Below, piece after piece: positions 45,547 through 56,918 of a DNA stretch of 64,000 nucleotides. Made by a program: the position numbers and the translations under genes. Origin of the DNA: Marasmius tenuissimus (Eukaryota; Basidiomycota; Agaricomycetes; Agaricales; Marasmiaceae); the NCBI GenBank assembly GCA_029532415.1, contig JAQOTA010000053.1, positions 6,324,001 to 6,388,000 on the forward strand, read 5' to 3'. Each line of letters opens with the position of its first letter. Position 1 is the first letter of the stretch. The notes under the pieces were generated by a model. The model was not told where the DNA came from. It saw nothing but the letters and a program-made list of their open reading frames with translations, and ran no database searches.

Positions 45547-46965
45547 AGGCAACGCAAAACCATGTATCATTTCCTTCATCTCAAGAAGGACTTATGCTGA
45601 CTGAGTCATCTTTGTGTTACTTCAGCTACACACTTTTATACTTCCTGTTTTTATTTGCCAGGTTCCAGGAGGTTCAACTTGCGGAATTCAGCCTTTACTC
45701 TTTACCCCCAATTGTCACCGTCTCACAACCCATTACCATAGGCTGGTCTTGGGACGGTTCCACAAATCCATTAGAGATCGTATTGGTTGGTCCAAAATCC
45801 ACTCAACCACTCGATGTATTTGTGACATCGATGATGGCAAACACTCAAGGTGTGAAGGAGTTTGGCGTAGTAACACTCATTGCCACAACCATTGGGTAAG
45901 CCTCACTATCTGTGATCCGCTTTCCGAGGCTGACTGATAAGAATGGACTAGCGAGTTTCAAATGGTGGCCATGGAAACAGGAAGCACGTACGTCTCTGTT
46001 CTCTACCTGTCAGGTGTTGTACCAGAATTTATTGTCATCAGAGGGCCACCCTTGACAATCTTCAGTACCAAATTACAAGCTATGGGAGCATCTGCAATAC
46101 AAAGGTGAGTATCTCCATCGCTTCATTCTTGCAACATGCAAATTGACTTCTCTTTGAGCTCCGTACCCGAGGAAGGGACGGCAACTACTAAGTCCTTAAT
46201 TCAAACTTCAGAAACAGGTTCAAGCTTGCCTCCGGGGATTATATTTTCCCCGACAGGAACGTAAGCCTTTCTCATGTTAACTTTCATCACGAACAGGATA
46301 AACTGAATACTATCTTGCATTGGTGCTTTCCAGGCCTACCGACACTCAGTAAGAATCTCATGTCCTTCTTTAAAACAAGAAACCAATGTTGCTTCCCTTC
46401 AGATCCTCGTCAAGGTCCCCCACAAAGGATTCAAACAAGGGTGAGATTCTGGCAGCAGCTTTGAGTACCACTGCTGTATTGCTCGCCTCGATACTCTTTG
46501 CAATTTGGTACTTCCGGCGCAGGAGTAAAGGACGTGGTATGCATGGATCTTACATTTGAGCTTTCCCTCACTGACAAAAACACAGAGCTGGCCCTAGCCT
46601 TGCCGCATCCAATGACCCCTCCGCTTCCCGCAACCAGGCTTGATAACTCATTTGAGCCTCCCATTGTGATAGGGTCTAACTCTCAAAAATTAACCGATAC
46701 CCCACCGTTGATTACCGCGAGTCAAGAGCAAGCTTCCAACCTTCTCGAGCAGGAGAAACTCTCCGCCGAAGATGATAATCAACAGCCTCAGCAGCTACAA
46801 CTGGATCCAACCATCATACCACAAATCTCCGAGGAGGATTCACCTGCAATTGCAGCTTTAAGGGCGGAGTTGCTTGCAGTGAGGCACAGACTCGCAATAC
46901 TCGAGTCAGCCGAAGCCGAAGACCCGCCCGATTATGTTTCGTCGTACACTCGTGGATCTAGGTAA
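45547..46965 (+). CDS. membrane protein family copy D, start codon changed
   Basis: Exons 45547-45563, 45626-45895, 45952-45987, 46042-46104, 46159-46260, 46334-46348, 46403-46536 and 46586-46965 agree in phase and give 338 residues. The codon aligned with the family ATG is AGG (45547-45549), and no in-frame ATG lies just upstream. An alternative is an unspliced frame from ATG 45444 that runs through intron 1 into exon 2. Signal segment YTLLYFLFLFARF; ectodomain ITIGWSWDGSTNPLEIVLV; stalk TATTKSLIQTSETGSSLPPG; membrane segment AAALSTTAVLLASILFAIWY; tail ends EDPPDYVSSYTRGSR. Everything but the start looks functional, so either translation starts elsewhere or this copy has just been silenced. 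Confidence 0.65.
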
Positions 46966-47054
46966 ATTATTGGATCGTGTCGGGGAGAAAAAAGAGAATG
47001 GGAAGGGGATTAGGTCGGTATCGATGTAATATGTACCTCGAAAGTCGAAACCTA

Positions 47055-48614
47055 CATACAGTAATAGTGGCCTAGGCAGAAGTGAAAAGGTTGAAGGTCT
47101 GGATCAAACAATTTGGAGTATGTTGTCGTGAATTTCGAGTCTTGACTTCGGTTACACACCCATCCCATCTCGAACATTTCCTTCTGTGAGGGTGGACAGT
47201 TCTCCTCGTCGGCGTCATCGTCGGCCACCATTGTCGCAAACTCCGGAGATCGCATAACGGACAACCGTCCCTCTGGATTGTTCGTCGGGAACGTTGCCGC
47301 GGAGGAGACGACGTCATCTTCATACGGAACGATATATTCAACAGCACACTTTGCTAATGAAAAGAAATCATCGATATTGTTCCGTTTGTCGCGTAGGCCC
47401 AAGAGCCACATGGGTATCTCGACTGGCATTAGACGACGTACGGTGTACGTTTCAACGATGAGATAAAGGTGGAACACGGCAACTCGCAAGCAAGGAGAGG
47501 CGAGCCTGGTGAGCATTTGGAGGATTTTTGGGAGTGTGATGGAGGTTCTGGTGTGTAAATTTTGACCCGGAGAAAGGACGCCAGGATAGTGTATCGTGGT
47601 GGCAAATCGTTCGAGAGATTTAAGGGATGATAAGTTGAGTTCTGCCGTAAATGAGTATGAGCGATGTATGTTCCTTCATAACTATACAATGTAACCTCGT
47701 ACCTGATGAACCGCGGATTCCTGTGGAGTTGGGAACAAAAGATGAAGCGATGTAGTATCTTTGCAGAGCCCTACGAAACAGGGCTCGATAGAGGGCGTGG
47801 GTCCGGGTTTATGATTCATAAAGTAGATAATTGAGAAGAGCAAGAATCGTCGTGGTGAGTGAGTGGAGACCCAACGGTGGAAGCCTTCAATGTTTCTGCC
47901 TTGAGCTCAATAATTGCCATCGTGTGCAACAAATAGAGTGATCTGAAGGTGTGAGGAAGTCTACATCTTGGGAGGGCCTTCTGGCGGTACAAATCGAATC
48001 TGAGACTTTAGAGTTGTGAAAAGGAACATATGAAGACGATGAACGATATATCGTGCTCAAAGTCCAGGGAATGATTAAGTTCGGTAATGAATTTGAAGGT
48101 AGGCACGAGCCGTGGTACGATCAGGTTTGGGTGACCTTGCCAGCCCTGGACCCACAACTCTAATTTGTATCAAGGTTTCATCACATAACAAGTTGGTACT
48201 GCTGGAGTTGCTTACAATGCTCAACACCTTCAGCGATCCAAGTCGGCCCTTCAGACTACCAAGCTTCTCCACCAGGAGATCCAAGCGACACATATTATCA
48301 TCCGCACTGCTCTCTCTACTGTCCTCATCCGTTTCCTCGTACTCCTCCCCCCAAGCCAATGAGACAGTCAGGGACACTTGTTGGATGTAGCCCGGAATAT
48401 GATGCGTTGAAACCAACTGATTGCATCTCTCTAGCTCATTCATACTGTAATCAAGTTCGATATATTCGAGGATGCGGGATTGACAAAGGGGTAACCATGC
48501 TTTGCATACGAGAGAAGGCGAAAATGGCTGCTCGAGTGCAAAGTTGAGTATCTTGTCAATCAACTCGAGAGGTACGGTATACGGCGACTCATTACACTCT
48601 TTCGGGTGTATCAC
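47055..48614 (-). CDS. F-box protein, convergent with copy D
   Basis: The first exon (48614 to about 48080) has an F-box, VPLELIDKILNFALEQPF then LVCKAWLPLCQSRILEYIEL, which would bind Skp1 of an SCF ubiquitin ligase. An acidic insert and GSLKVLSIVSNSSSTNLL follow. A middle piece near 47790 reads PCFVGLCKDTTSLHLLFPTP. The last exon (about 47645 to 47055) reads ELNLSSLKSLERF, SITLPKILQMLTRLASPCLR and ends acidic (VADDDADEENCPP). Intron borders between pieces are uncertain. The codon where MIHPKE should begin is GTG, with no upstream in-frame ATG, so the start may be lost or lie in another exon. It ends 90 bases from copy D, tail to tail. Confidence 0.6.
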
Positions 48615-48879
48615 TAGGATGTCAGTGACAATGAGCGGTTAGCCTCGGAAATCGTAATGGCGGTTTGAAAGGAAGAAGTGTGACCAAGTGTGACAGCACG
48701 TCTTTTCTTCCGACCGTTCTTCAACACCCTTCCGCGCTCGAGAGTTCAACATCAAGGTATGTTTCGCTCGTGTCTAAATTTTATAATCATCGTACTCATG
48801 ACTCTGCACCGTCAGGGTTCGTATATCTTGCAGATACAACCATGATCCCTCCAAAATCAACGGCTGACTAGCAGAGACG

Positions 48880-51015
48880 TTCACCCGAGAGAGAGAGGCT
48901 AAGCAAGCAAAGGGTCGGGGGCCAACCATCTTTTTTATCGACTCCATATGTCATGCTAAACGATTTGGTGGACTTGGTATTGCATCGACTACAAGGATAA
49001 AGGCGGTTATGATGAGCCGCAGAAAGGATGCCTGAATTCAAAGACTGGATCTGCCGTTCGTTTTCGTCAGCCTTTCTTCATAGCAGCCGTCTCATTATTC
49101 CTTCTCAACCAGTACTTGGCCACCGCCTTGCTCGGCCCCTCGTACCAACGTTTCCATCAGCAAAGCCATATCGCTTCAAGTGACGCTGCACCCTGGAGAA
49201 CTTATTCTATCGGAATTTGGATTCGCGGAGTAAACACGAAATAAGGGCCAGTATACGAGGCAGCAGGTCCATTTTCGACTCCCATTTGCAGGAACGTGAG
49301 CTGAGAGCCCACCGGCACCTTTTATCCATACAGCAGCCGAAGGTTGCCACGCTCGTCATATGCTATTAAACCCGCTCGCCTCCGATCTTGACGTTGAAGC
49401 CGCTATAACGATGTTTGGAGTCTTGCCTTATACATCGTCGCTGCGAGTTGTGCCAAGAATGACTGGTTACTCGTAGTACCAGACTTCCAGCGACGGTTCT
49501 CTGTACCGTGGACCCTGCACCTCCTAGCTGGCTTCCTTCATCATCCGAAGTCGGCATACCGGCCATGCAGAACCTCTCGGGAGCCCGGATAATGTTGTCT
49601 CGAGACGTCCAACTTGGTGTACTGCATTTTCCTACCTCAATCCCCTGCCTCTCTGAGGAACTGAAACATCCCTAGGAGACAAGACGTATGCGAGGTAAGC
49701 TACGTCCTTTCGCAGTCGTGGCTCTCTTTCGAGTTACTGACTATGAATTTCATTCAGAATGGCAGCTATCTTACTCTTACGGACAACTTCTTGAGACCAT
49801 CGTTGATGATAAGGGGTGAGATTCCCGGAGTAAAGCATATAATGAGGTACGTTATTTCAGAGTTGAAGATATTCAGCTTTCTGACACCGATCCTCCCTTC
49901 CCCAGCAATCCATCTCTCAATCACTTCGGCAGACACTGATGCCTGCTGTGGACTCAGCAACGAAACCTCCGCCTTCATGATCCGCAGCATATTTCCCGCA
50001 TCGTTGCACTTACTCGATTCTATTGCCTTTCGCTGAAACCTCCATGCGAGGTGATCGATATTTGAGGTAAGCCAGCATCCCTTTGGGTTCGTAACTATTC
50101 CTCAAGTTGCTGAATGTTGATCTGGTTTCGGAATGACAGCCATTAAGTTCTGCCACATGTCGAATCCAATAGTATTCTTCGTCAATTTATGAAGTCGTTT
50201 GAGGTGGAGAACTTGGGGACGGAATTGGAGGAGAGGTGCCTGGTCGATACTATGGTGTGTATATCATCCCGAGCTAGCGATTATTCGCCTTCCCGACGCT
50301 GGTCTCTCCCTCATCTCATGCTTCGTGCTTTCCAGACCGCTTTCTGGCCGAGATATGCAGTAGATGCCGAGGCCTTCTGTTCGTTCAACAGTGAACCTCC
50401 AGCTCGTCCTTGCCAAATTTCAAACCCTTCGCCCTCAGAAGAATATCCCTCTCACATCGTCGCCTCGTAGCGGTAACCTCACAGTGGACGAGCTCGCTGA
50501 AGTTCTTCTCGCGTTTGTCAGCTTTTGAACCTGTCATGATCTCTGGAACAGTCACTCCGTTACACGAACAGACCAGTTTATCTTCGCGCCCATGTTGAGG
50601 GTCTCCACCACGACTTATTGGGGGACGTGTGTCTGATGTCATGGCTTTCCTCGTGTTTCAATCACCAGCTCGAAAGGAGGACCTTGGGGTGATCGTCAGG
50701 AAGTAGACCTCCTTTCTACTTTTGCGACTGGGAGCGCCTGGGTAGTCTTCGTATTCAATGGAGAAGGAACAGAGACGCGTGGCTATACCACCCAGGAGAA
50801 GGTAGATGACTTCGTGCTACATTACGGTTTTATTTGAAGGTGAAGGAGGGGGGAGAATGAAGTACGTATGGTAAGTTGATTTCGTGCGATACACTCAGAG
50901 TGTTCCATCGGCTTACATTGGCGATCTTGTAGCTCAACTCTATTGGCTCTGTTTCGGATGGATGATGGCTAGAGGCGACGGTGGTACGCGCTATCCTGTG
51001 CTTCGGGCTCGGTCT
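48880..51015. repeat. segmental duplicate of 24.69-24.93 and 33.07-35.47 kb
   Basis: The left part (from GCAAAGGGTCGGGGGCCAA near 48907) matches 24690-24930. From 49145 on it matches 33070-35466. This copy lacks the LINE and both family-1 solo LTRs, so it shows the arrangement before those insertions. No gene recognised. Confidence 0.7.
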
Positions 51016-51992
51016 ACAATCCATTTATCGGTGTAAACTGTAGTGTTTCCTGGGACGCCCAATGGGGCGCATGGTCCGGAGAGATGGCGACACATTTGGT
51101 GCGATAGCCTTAGTAATATCTCTCGACACATTACTTCATATACTGGTCGACACGTTTCTCTATTTTATTCTTCATCGTATCGGTGGAACCTGTATTGCTA
51201 AATACTGTATGTAGATGTATATACATCCACTTGCTACTGCTGCTATATCCGGGCTGCATACAAAGAAAGCTGACTTATGTGCTTCAGTAACCGGCGAGAC
51301 CGCAAATTTCGCTTCCAGGCCTAGGGATGTTGAAGGCGTTTTTTCGGACACAAGTAGACGTCAGTATCTCAATCATAATTTGGATTCGTCCCGCTAACCC
51401 TGTCAATTCAGTATCTTCCTTACCCTCACCGTCATGCAATGGGTCATAGCCTAGGTTCCGACTGCTGATAACGAGTGGCTCAAGGTCCTGTGCGTCTGAT
51501 GTATCATTCCCTTCAACTATATCGTTTGGATTTCTTGGCTTAACGGAAAGTATGCTACCTCGATGCATCAGAGAGATGATAACTAAGTCGCGCTGAGTCT
51601 TCAAGCATCTTAATATATACACAGGTACCCATATCAAATCTGGTCAGGTCAATTCTGTTCACACGCTCCATCCAGGTTTTTCCATCTCGACTCCCATCTG
51701 ATGAAGACAACATCGCTACCAGAAACATTTATGTAGGACGTGCAAGGTCCGTCTCGACATGAATCTGGGCTTCTCTACAACCTCTACCAAGCTACTCTAT
51801 ATGAGCAGAACCGGCAAACTCGCGCCTAGGGAGCTCATACATACATTTTACAGGAGAGGGAACTCGAAATCTGCTCGAGATCAAGTAGGGAGTACATGCG
51901 GCGGGCATGCCAGATAATCATGCATTCCGGAAGTCATCTTGTCGCCCATCTGATGTCTACCATGATATCCTGTTGGGTCGAGGCCAGAGGCA
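51016..51992. other. spacer upstream of copy E
   Basis: No gene. 51160-51320 resembles 53790-53940 upstream of copy F (TCGTATCGGT, TACATCCA, GAGACCGC), so the upstream region was duplicated along with the gene. Confidence 0.5.
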
Positions 51993-52036
51993 GCATCAAC
52001 ATGTTCACCAGACTTGGCACCAAATAGCTACTATAT
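51993..52036 (+). promoter_or_regulatory. upstream box and TATA-like site, copy E
   Basis: GCATCAACATGTTCACC at 51993 and CTATATGATCGTGGGTAC at 52031. The second block is nearly repeated in copy F (CTATATGATTATGGGTAC). Confidence 0.55.
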
Positions 52037-52100
52037 GATCGTGGGTACGATGACATTCCTTGCTCTCCCCCCAAACGCAACACTACTATCTCCGTCAACG

Positions 52101-53448
52101 ATGCGACGCAGCACCATGTATTTCTTCCTCTCTCCTTCGAACACAAGACGTTTGCTGACGAGATGGGTTTAATACTTTTACACCAGTTATCTGCTATTAT
52201 TCTTCCCTTTGCTACTCCCCAGGCTTCAGAAAGTTGAAGCTAATTTCACGATTGACTCTATCTTCCCGCTACCCCAGACCATTTCTATATCGCAGCCAGT
52301 CACCATGGGCTGGTATAGGGACGGCTCTACAGATCCATTGGATATTGCCTTGCGCTATGGGGACCCTCGGGGCCGCGGCGGCAATCGCGGAGTCATCCCT
52401 CAAACACTCACCGCAGGCATCACGGTGGGACGTGGAACGGTAACGCTCATAGCTACTGCCGTAGGGTAAGCCACACGCTGTATCCTTCGGTTAACGAGAC
52501 AGACTGGAAGCATCTAAATAGCATCGTTGAAATGGTGGCTGTGCAGCGTTCAGGAAGCGCGTACGTCTCTATATCTGATTGCTCAGTGGCGTATCTTTAT
52601 TTACTACGACCAGTGGGCAGACCGAAGGACTTTTTCAGACCGTAGTATATGTTGTGGACCCGCTTTCAATCTCTCCCGGTACGTCCCGTGTGTTGTGAGA
52701 TCGGAAGTTGTGCTGGAGCTGCGACAAAGGACACAATCGGAACACTTTGAACGGCCCCAAAGCTGTAACGACCTCCAGATTGTCCACAGGCTCGAATACA
52801 GGAACTAGTGCGATTTTGCCGTTGTCAATTACGGGAACTCAGACTTTGGGGTAAACCTTTTCGTGCTGATGTTTGTCAAGAATAAACAGAACTAACGAAT
52901 CTCTTGGATGTCATACCATGTTGGTTTCCTTAAGGTCTGTCCCGACGAGCTCCCACAGGCAAGGATTGCATATTCTTTTGTGCCCAAGGAACTAATGTCC
53001 CTTCTTGTTCAGTGCCACTCCTGAATCTCCCATAAATACAAACAAGGCTGGGGTTCTTGCGGGAACGTTGGTTGGCTCTGTGGGACTCGTCGCTTTAATA
53101 GTGGGTGTATTCTGGTTCTCTAGACGTGGGAGAAGGAGACACGGTACGCGAGAACCTTGCGTTTGAGATTGGCTTACTGACGAAGGCACAGAGCTGGACC
53201 TAGTCATTCCGCGTCCGTGGTCACCTCCAAACGAGGAGAAACTTCACGTTGACGATGATAGCCAACAACCACAGCCACGGCCACAACCCGATTTGGCGCC
53301 ATCACCACAGATTTCCGAGGAAGATACCCCGGCAATCTCGGCTATAAGGGCAGAGTTGCTTGCAGTGAGGCAGAGAGTGGCAATACTCGAGGCGGGTGAA
53401 GTTGATGCTCCGCCCGATTATGTTTCGTCCTACATTCGGAGTTCTTGA
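52101..53448 (+). CDS. single-pass membrane protein, family copy E (intact, short tail)
   Basis: Exons 52101-52117, 52187-52465, 52522-52560, 52614-52694, 52779-52850, 52935-52958, 53013-53143 and 53192-53448 agree in phase and give 299 residues. Signal peptide MRRSTIYLLLFFPLLLPRL; ectodomain PVTMGWYRDGSTDPLDIALR with a Gly/Arg-rich loop (DPRGRGGNRG) that other copies lack; stalk STGSNTGTSAILPLSITGTQ; membrane segment GTLVGSVGLVALIVGVFWF and basic RRGRRRH. The tail lacks about 40 residues present in A and F but keeps QPQPRPQPD, AELLAVRQRVAILE and DAPPDYVSSYIRSS. Intron 6 appears to use a GC donor (CACAG/GCAAGG). The upstream box is conserved. No lesion found. Confidence 0.8.
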
Positions 53449-54456
53449 GAGTGCCATCGCAGATTGAGAAGAAAGGGAAGCAGATGACCTTGAATTGAGG
53501 AGACATGACATATGTATATCAAAGCTTCCACACTAAGACTCTTGAGAGCATAATCTATGTTTGAAAGCCGCGAACGGATCAAGAAACACCAAGAAATCGG
53601 AACGCGGCTTTGGTGGCCGAAAGACCAGTGGACCAATGAAATTCATGGCACGATATGATAGAGGGTGAAGGCCTTCCTCTTTCTTTGCTCTTTGATACTC
53701 CCATACTCTTGAAGGACTATGTTATACGTGATAGTCCTGGCGATACCCCTCGACCTACTTGTTCATACCGGTTTAACCCTTTCGTCATTTTATTCCGTAT
53801 CGTATCGGTAACTCCCGTGCTTATTGCTGAGTACCGTATATACATCCATACTCATGCTGCTACATCTAGGATATACACGAACAAAGGGTGTCTGATGGGC
53901 TCAGCGATCGATGAGACCGCCAAATCCGCTTCATGACTGGTTGAACACGATCTTTAGCGACAGGGAGGTGGTGGCGCATGGCGCTATTTCCACTCATACC
54001 TTCATCATTCTAATTTCTTGATCAGCAGAATCCGTGCTATTTCTTTGCCACTTCTATGGATCAGAGGGACACCAGTTGAGTCTCCAGACATCTTGATACT
54101 AATGGACGCACAGGTACGCATACCAATTCTAGGCAAATGAGTCCTCTTCACTGGCGTTGCCTGGGGCTTGCCATCTTGACCAACTGATATATGCGACATG
54201 GCTACCCGTCCGTGAGAGGAATGAGGAAGACCCTTATTATCCTCAACCTAATCTTGGTTCCGAGCTTCACCGAGGGTGTCTGTATTAACAGAGACAATAG
54301 ATCCCGTTTCATAGTGCCAGTTTGTGTGCTGGAGCGGAAGGGAGACTTGAGATCAAGTAGAGAGTACATGCGACGTGAACGCTGGATGATCAGGTACTCT
54401 AGAAACGATCTTGTGGGTGGTTTGATGTCTATCCCGATATCATGAGAGTAGTGCCA
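53449..54456. other. spacer between copies E and F
   Basis: No gene recognised; the middle is similar to the spacer upstream of copy E. Unlike after B, D and F, no F-box remnant was found here. Confidence 0.4.
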
Positions 54457-54505
54457 GCATCAACTGTCTCACCGATTCTGGTCACCGGCAACGAGAAACC
54501 TATAT
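54457..54505 (+). promoter_or_regulatory. upstream box and TATA-like site, copy F
   Basis: GCATCAACTGTCTCACC at 54457 and CTATATGATTATGGGTAC at 54500, spacing 43 bases. Confidence 0.55.
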
Positions 54506-54571
54506 GATTATGGGTACAGCGATATCTCTTTCTTCCCCCCATACGCAGAGTTTTGATTTCCGTCAACTCGG

Positions 54572-56158
54572 ATGCGACACAGAGCCCTGTATTTCCTCTT
54601 TCCTACCTGTTACGGGAGATGGATACTGACAAAAAAGCTTTGGATTTTCACGCCAGCTATCCGCCGTTTTTGTTCCTTCTTCTGCTTCCTAGCTTTCCCA
54701 AGATTGAAGCGACATTTGGCATTGAACCTACCGCCCCGTTGCCCGAGGTCATAATTGTAGGACAAACCATTATCGCTGGCTGGTTTCGGTACGACCGCAC
54801 GGAGCCATTCGATATCGCCTTGGTCTATTTGCATACAGATAATGCACCCTTTGCCACTCAAACACTTGCATCCAACCTTCCAATTACTCAATATGCGGAT
54901 GGGACCCAGCACGGCACAGTAACACTTATGCCCACCACTACTGGGTAAGCCATACTTTTTGTTGCTCGTTTTTGGGTGCGAATAGAGGAATCGTGCTAGC
55001 GACGTTCAAATGGTGGCCAGAAGGAGTACGACATCAGAGTACATCTTCTTTTATCGAATTTCGATATCGTACGCTCACTCAGAGTCATTGACAGCGTGTT
55101 CGAGACAATCTTCGTTGCTACTTTACAAGTTGTGCCTGGTACGTCGGACCCGTTGTGAGTATCCAATCGTTTTGTGCTCGCGACGGTAGCATTACCTTCT
55201 ATTTTGGAACACCGAGTGAATTCAGTTTCACTTCCTCTTTCGACAATTTAGAAACGGGTGCAAGCCCGCCGCTGGAGACCACACATAATCCACCGGGAAG
55301 GTAACCTCTCCTGTGCTGACTTTAGTCAAGGGCAAACAGAACTGAGATCTTTTCATTGTTCTAACTCATTTGTTGTGCAGGCCTACTGAGACCATTGCCC
55401 AAACGTAAGGGCCTCACATCCAATTCCTTTACACGTAGAACTGAGGTTTCTTCCCGCTCAGCGCCGCGAAGAATAATACAAACAGTGTTGCGATTATTGT
55501 AGGAGCTTTAGCTGGCGCTGGTGGACTCCTCGCCTCGATACTCTTTGCAATTTGGTACTTCCGGCGGAGGAATGAAAGACGTGGTACGCGTGAATCTTGC
55601 ATTTGACTTTTACGCACTGACAGAAACACAGAGCTGGCTCTAGCCTTACCGCATCCTATGTCTCCGCCACTTCCTGCAACTAATCTCGATAGCCCTCTTG
55701 AGCCCCCCACTGTTACTGGGCCTGACTCGAGAGAGCTTATCAATACCCCATTGCCGACGAACTCGGGTGAAGAACAGGCTCCCAATCTTCCGGAGCGGGA
55801 GAAACCTTCCGTCGAGAACGACAGTCAACAGCTACAGCCACAATCACAGCGAGATCTCACCCCGCTGCCACAAATTTCCGAGGAAGATACCCCAGTAATC
55901 TCAGCTATAAGGGCAGAGTTACTTGCAATGAGGCATAGGCTAGCGATGCTCGAGGCGGCTGAAGCCGATGACCCGCCTGACTACGTGTCGTCGTATACAG
56001 GTAGATCTAGAGTTGAATTACACGATATATACACGCCTTATGATCTCACTAACCCTAGGACCTATTGTACTATACAACCCTTGACCCCCGATCTGTACTA
56101 TGTCATGCACAGTAGTTACAGCACTTTGCGAAAAGGATGGCACAAGCTGGGAAGGTGA
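54572..56158 (+). CDS. single-pass membrane protein, family copy F (intact, extended end)
   Basis: Exons 54572-54588, 54657-54944, 55000-55038, 55095-55154, 55226-55300, 55381-55404, 55462-55583 and 55632-56158 agree in phase and give 383 residues. Signal peptide YPPFLFLLLLPSFPKIEA; ectodomain AGWFRYDRTEPFDIALVYLH; membrane segment AIIVGALAGAGGLLASILFA with RRRNERR; tail ELALALPHPMSPPLPATN, then PQISEEDTPVISAIRAELLA, MRHRLAMLE and DDPPDYVSSYTGRSR. Where sister copy D stops, this one has a sense codon and runs about 36 residues further (VELHDIYTPYDL...), so PPDY is no longer near the C-terminus. A long frame that would lack the signal peptide starts at 54553 by ignoring intron 1; the spliced model is preferred because all sisters share it. 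Confidence 0.8.
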
Positions 56159-56233
56159 GATATATAGAAAATAAATGAAGAAGGGTTGAGCGAGGGGAAG
56201 AGATACGAGCGTCGAGCAGCAGTAAACCCGCTT

Positions 56234-56317
56234 CAAACACCTCCAAGTCCAGCCCAAACATCTCTGAATCCACTCCAAACACCCCCGAATCCACATCAAA
56301 CATCTTCGAGGCCACAG
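56234..56317. repeat. 21-bp tandem repeat, about four copies
   Basis: Unit CAAACACCTCCAAGTCCAGC(C) and close variants follow one another four times, each starting CAAACA. On the minus strand it would encode a 7-residue repeat, but there is no supporting gene. Confidence 0.65.
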
Positions 56318-56918
56318 TTACCTACGACCGCCCCTCGAAACACACCTCAATCCCTCCCGTAAAATGTCCAAAACATCGACCAAATGCTGACCAAAGGGGC
56401 GGAGCCGCCGTCTACGTTCGCCAATTTTATTTTCTATATCTACAACCTGTGAAATGTGTGCCAACCTCTTTGCAAAGGGCTGTAATCTCCACTTTTACAA
56501 TCTTACTTACTCATTTCTCATGCCCTATGCCTCTATCTCCATTTCGTCATATGTACTTACAGATTAGATATCTGAATTCCGTAGTTCACTACAGTATATA
56601 AGTTCTCTCTCTCGTCCTGTATAATCATCATTCTACTTTCCTCTCTTATATGTTGAGCCCTAGCTCCAACTTACTCTTCACTACTCGTCAACTCCACTCT
56701 TCCAGTAAACTTGATACCCTTCACTGTTACTCGCGACTTCTTGAGAGTATCCTCACGAGTCGAGAGGAAATGTGACGGTGAGAACCTTGGATTGAATAGA
56801 ACTATCATATATATATGTCAATACTCTGTAAAGGCCATTGGTTCTGACTCAGATGATTGAGCGCTCAATCTAGCAAGAGCTGAGCTGTCTGGATTTCACT
56901 GAGATCTACTTTGCAACC
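56318..56918. other. no gene recognised
   Basis: AT- and CT-rich spacer with a TATATAAG near 56595; nothing codes convincingly. Confidence 0.35.

Noticed and set aside
54553..54948. Long frame through copy F intron 1
   Set aside because: It ignores an intron whose donor and acceptor are conserved in all six copies that keep this region, and begins at a non-ATG codon.
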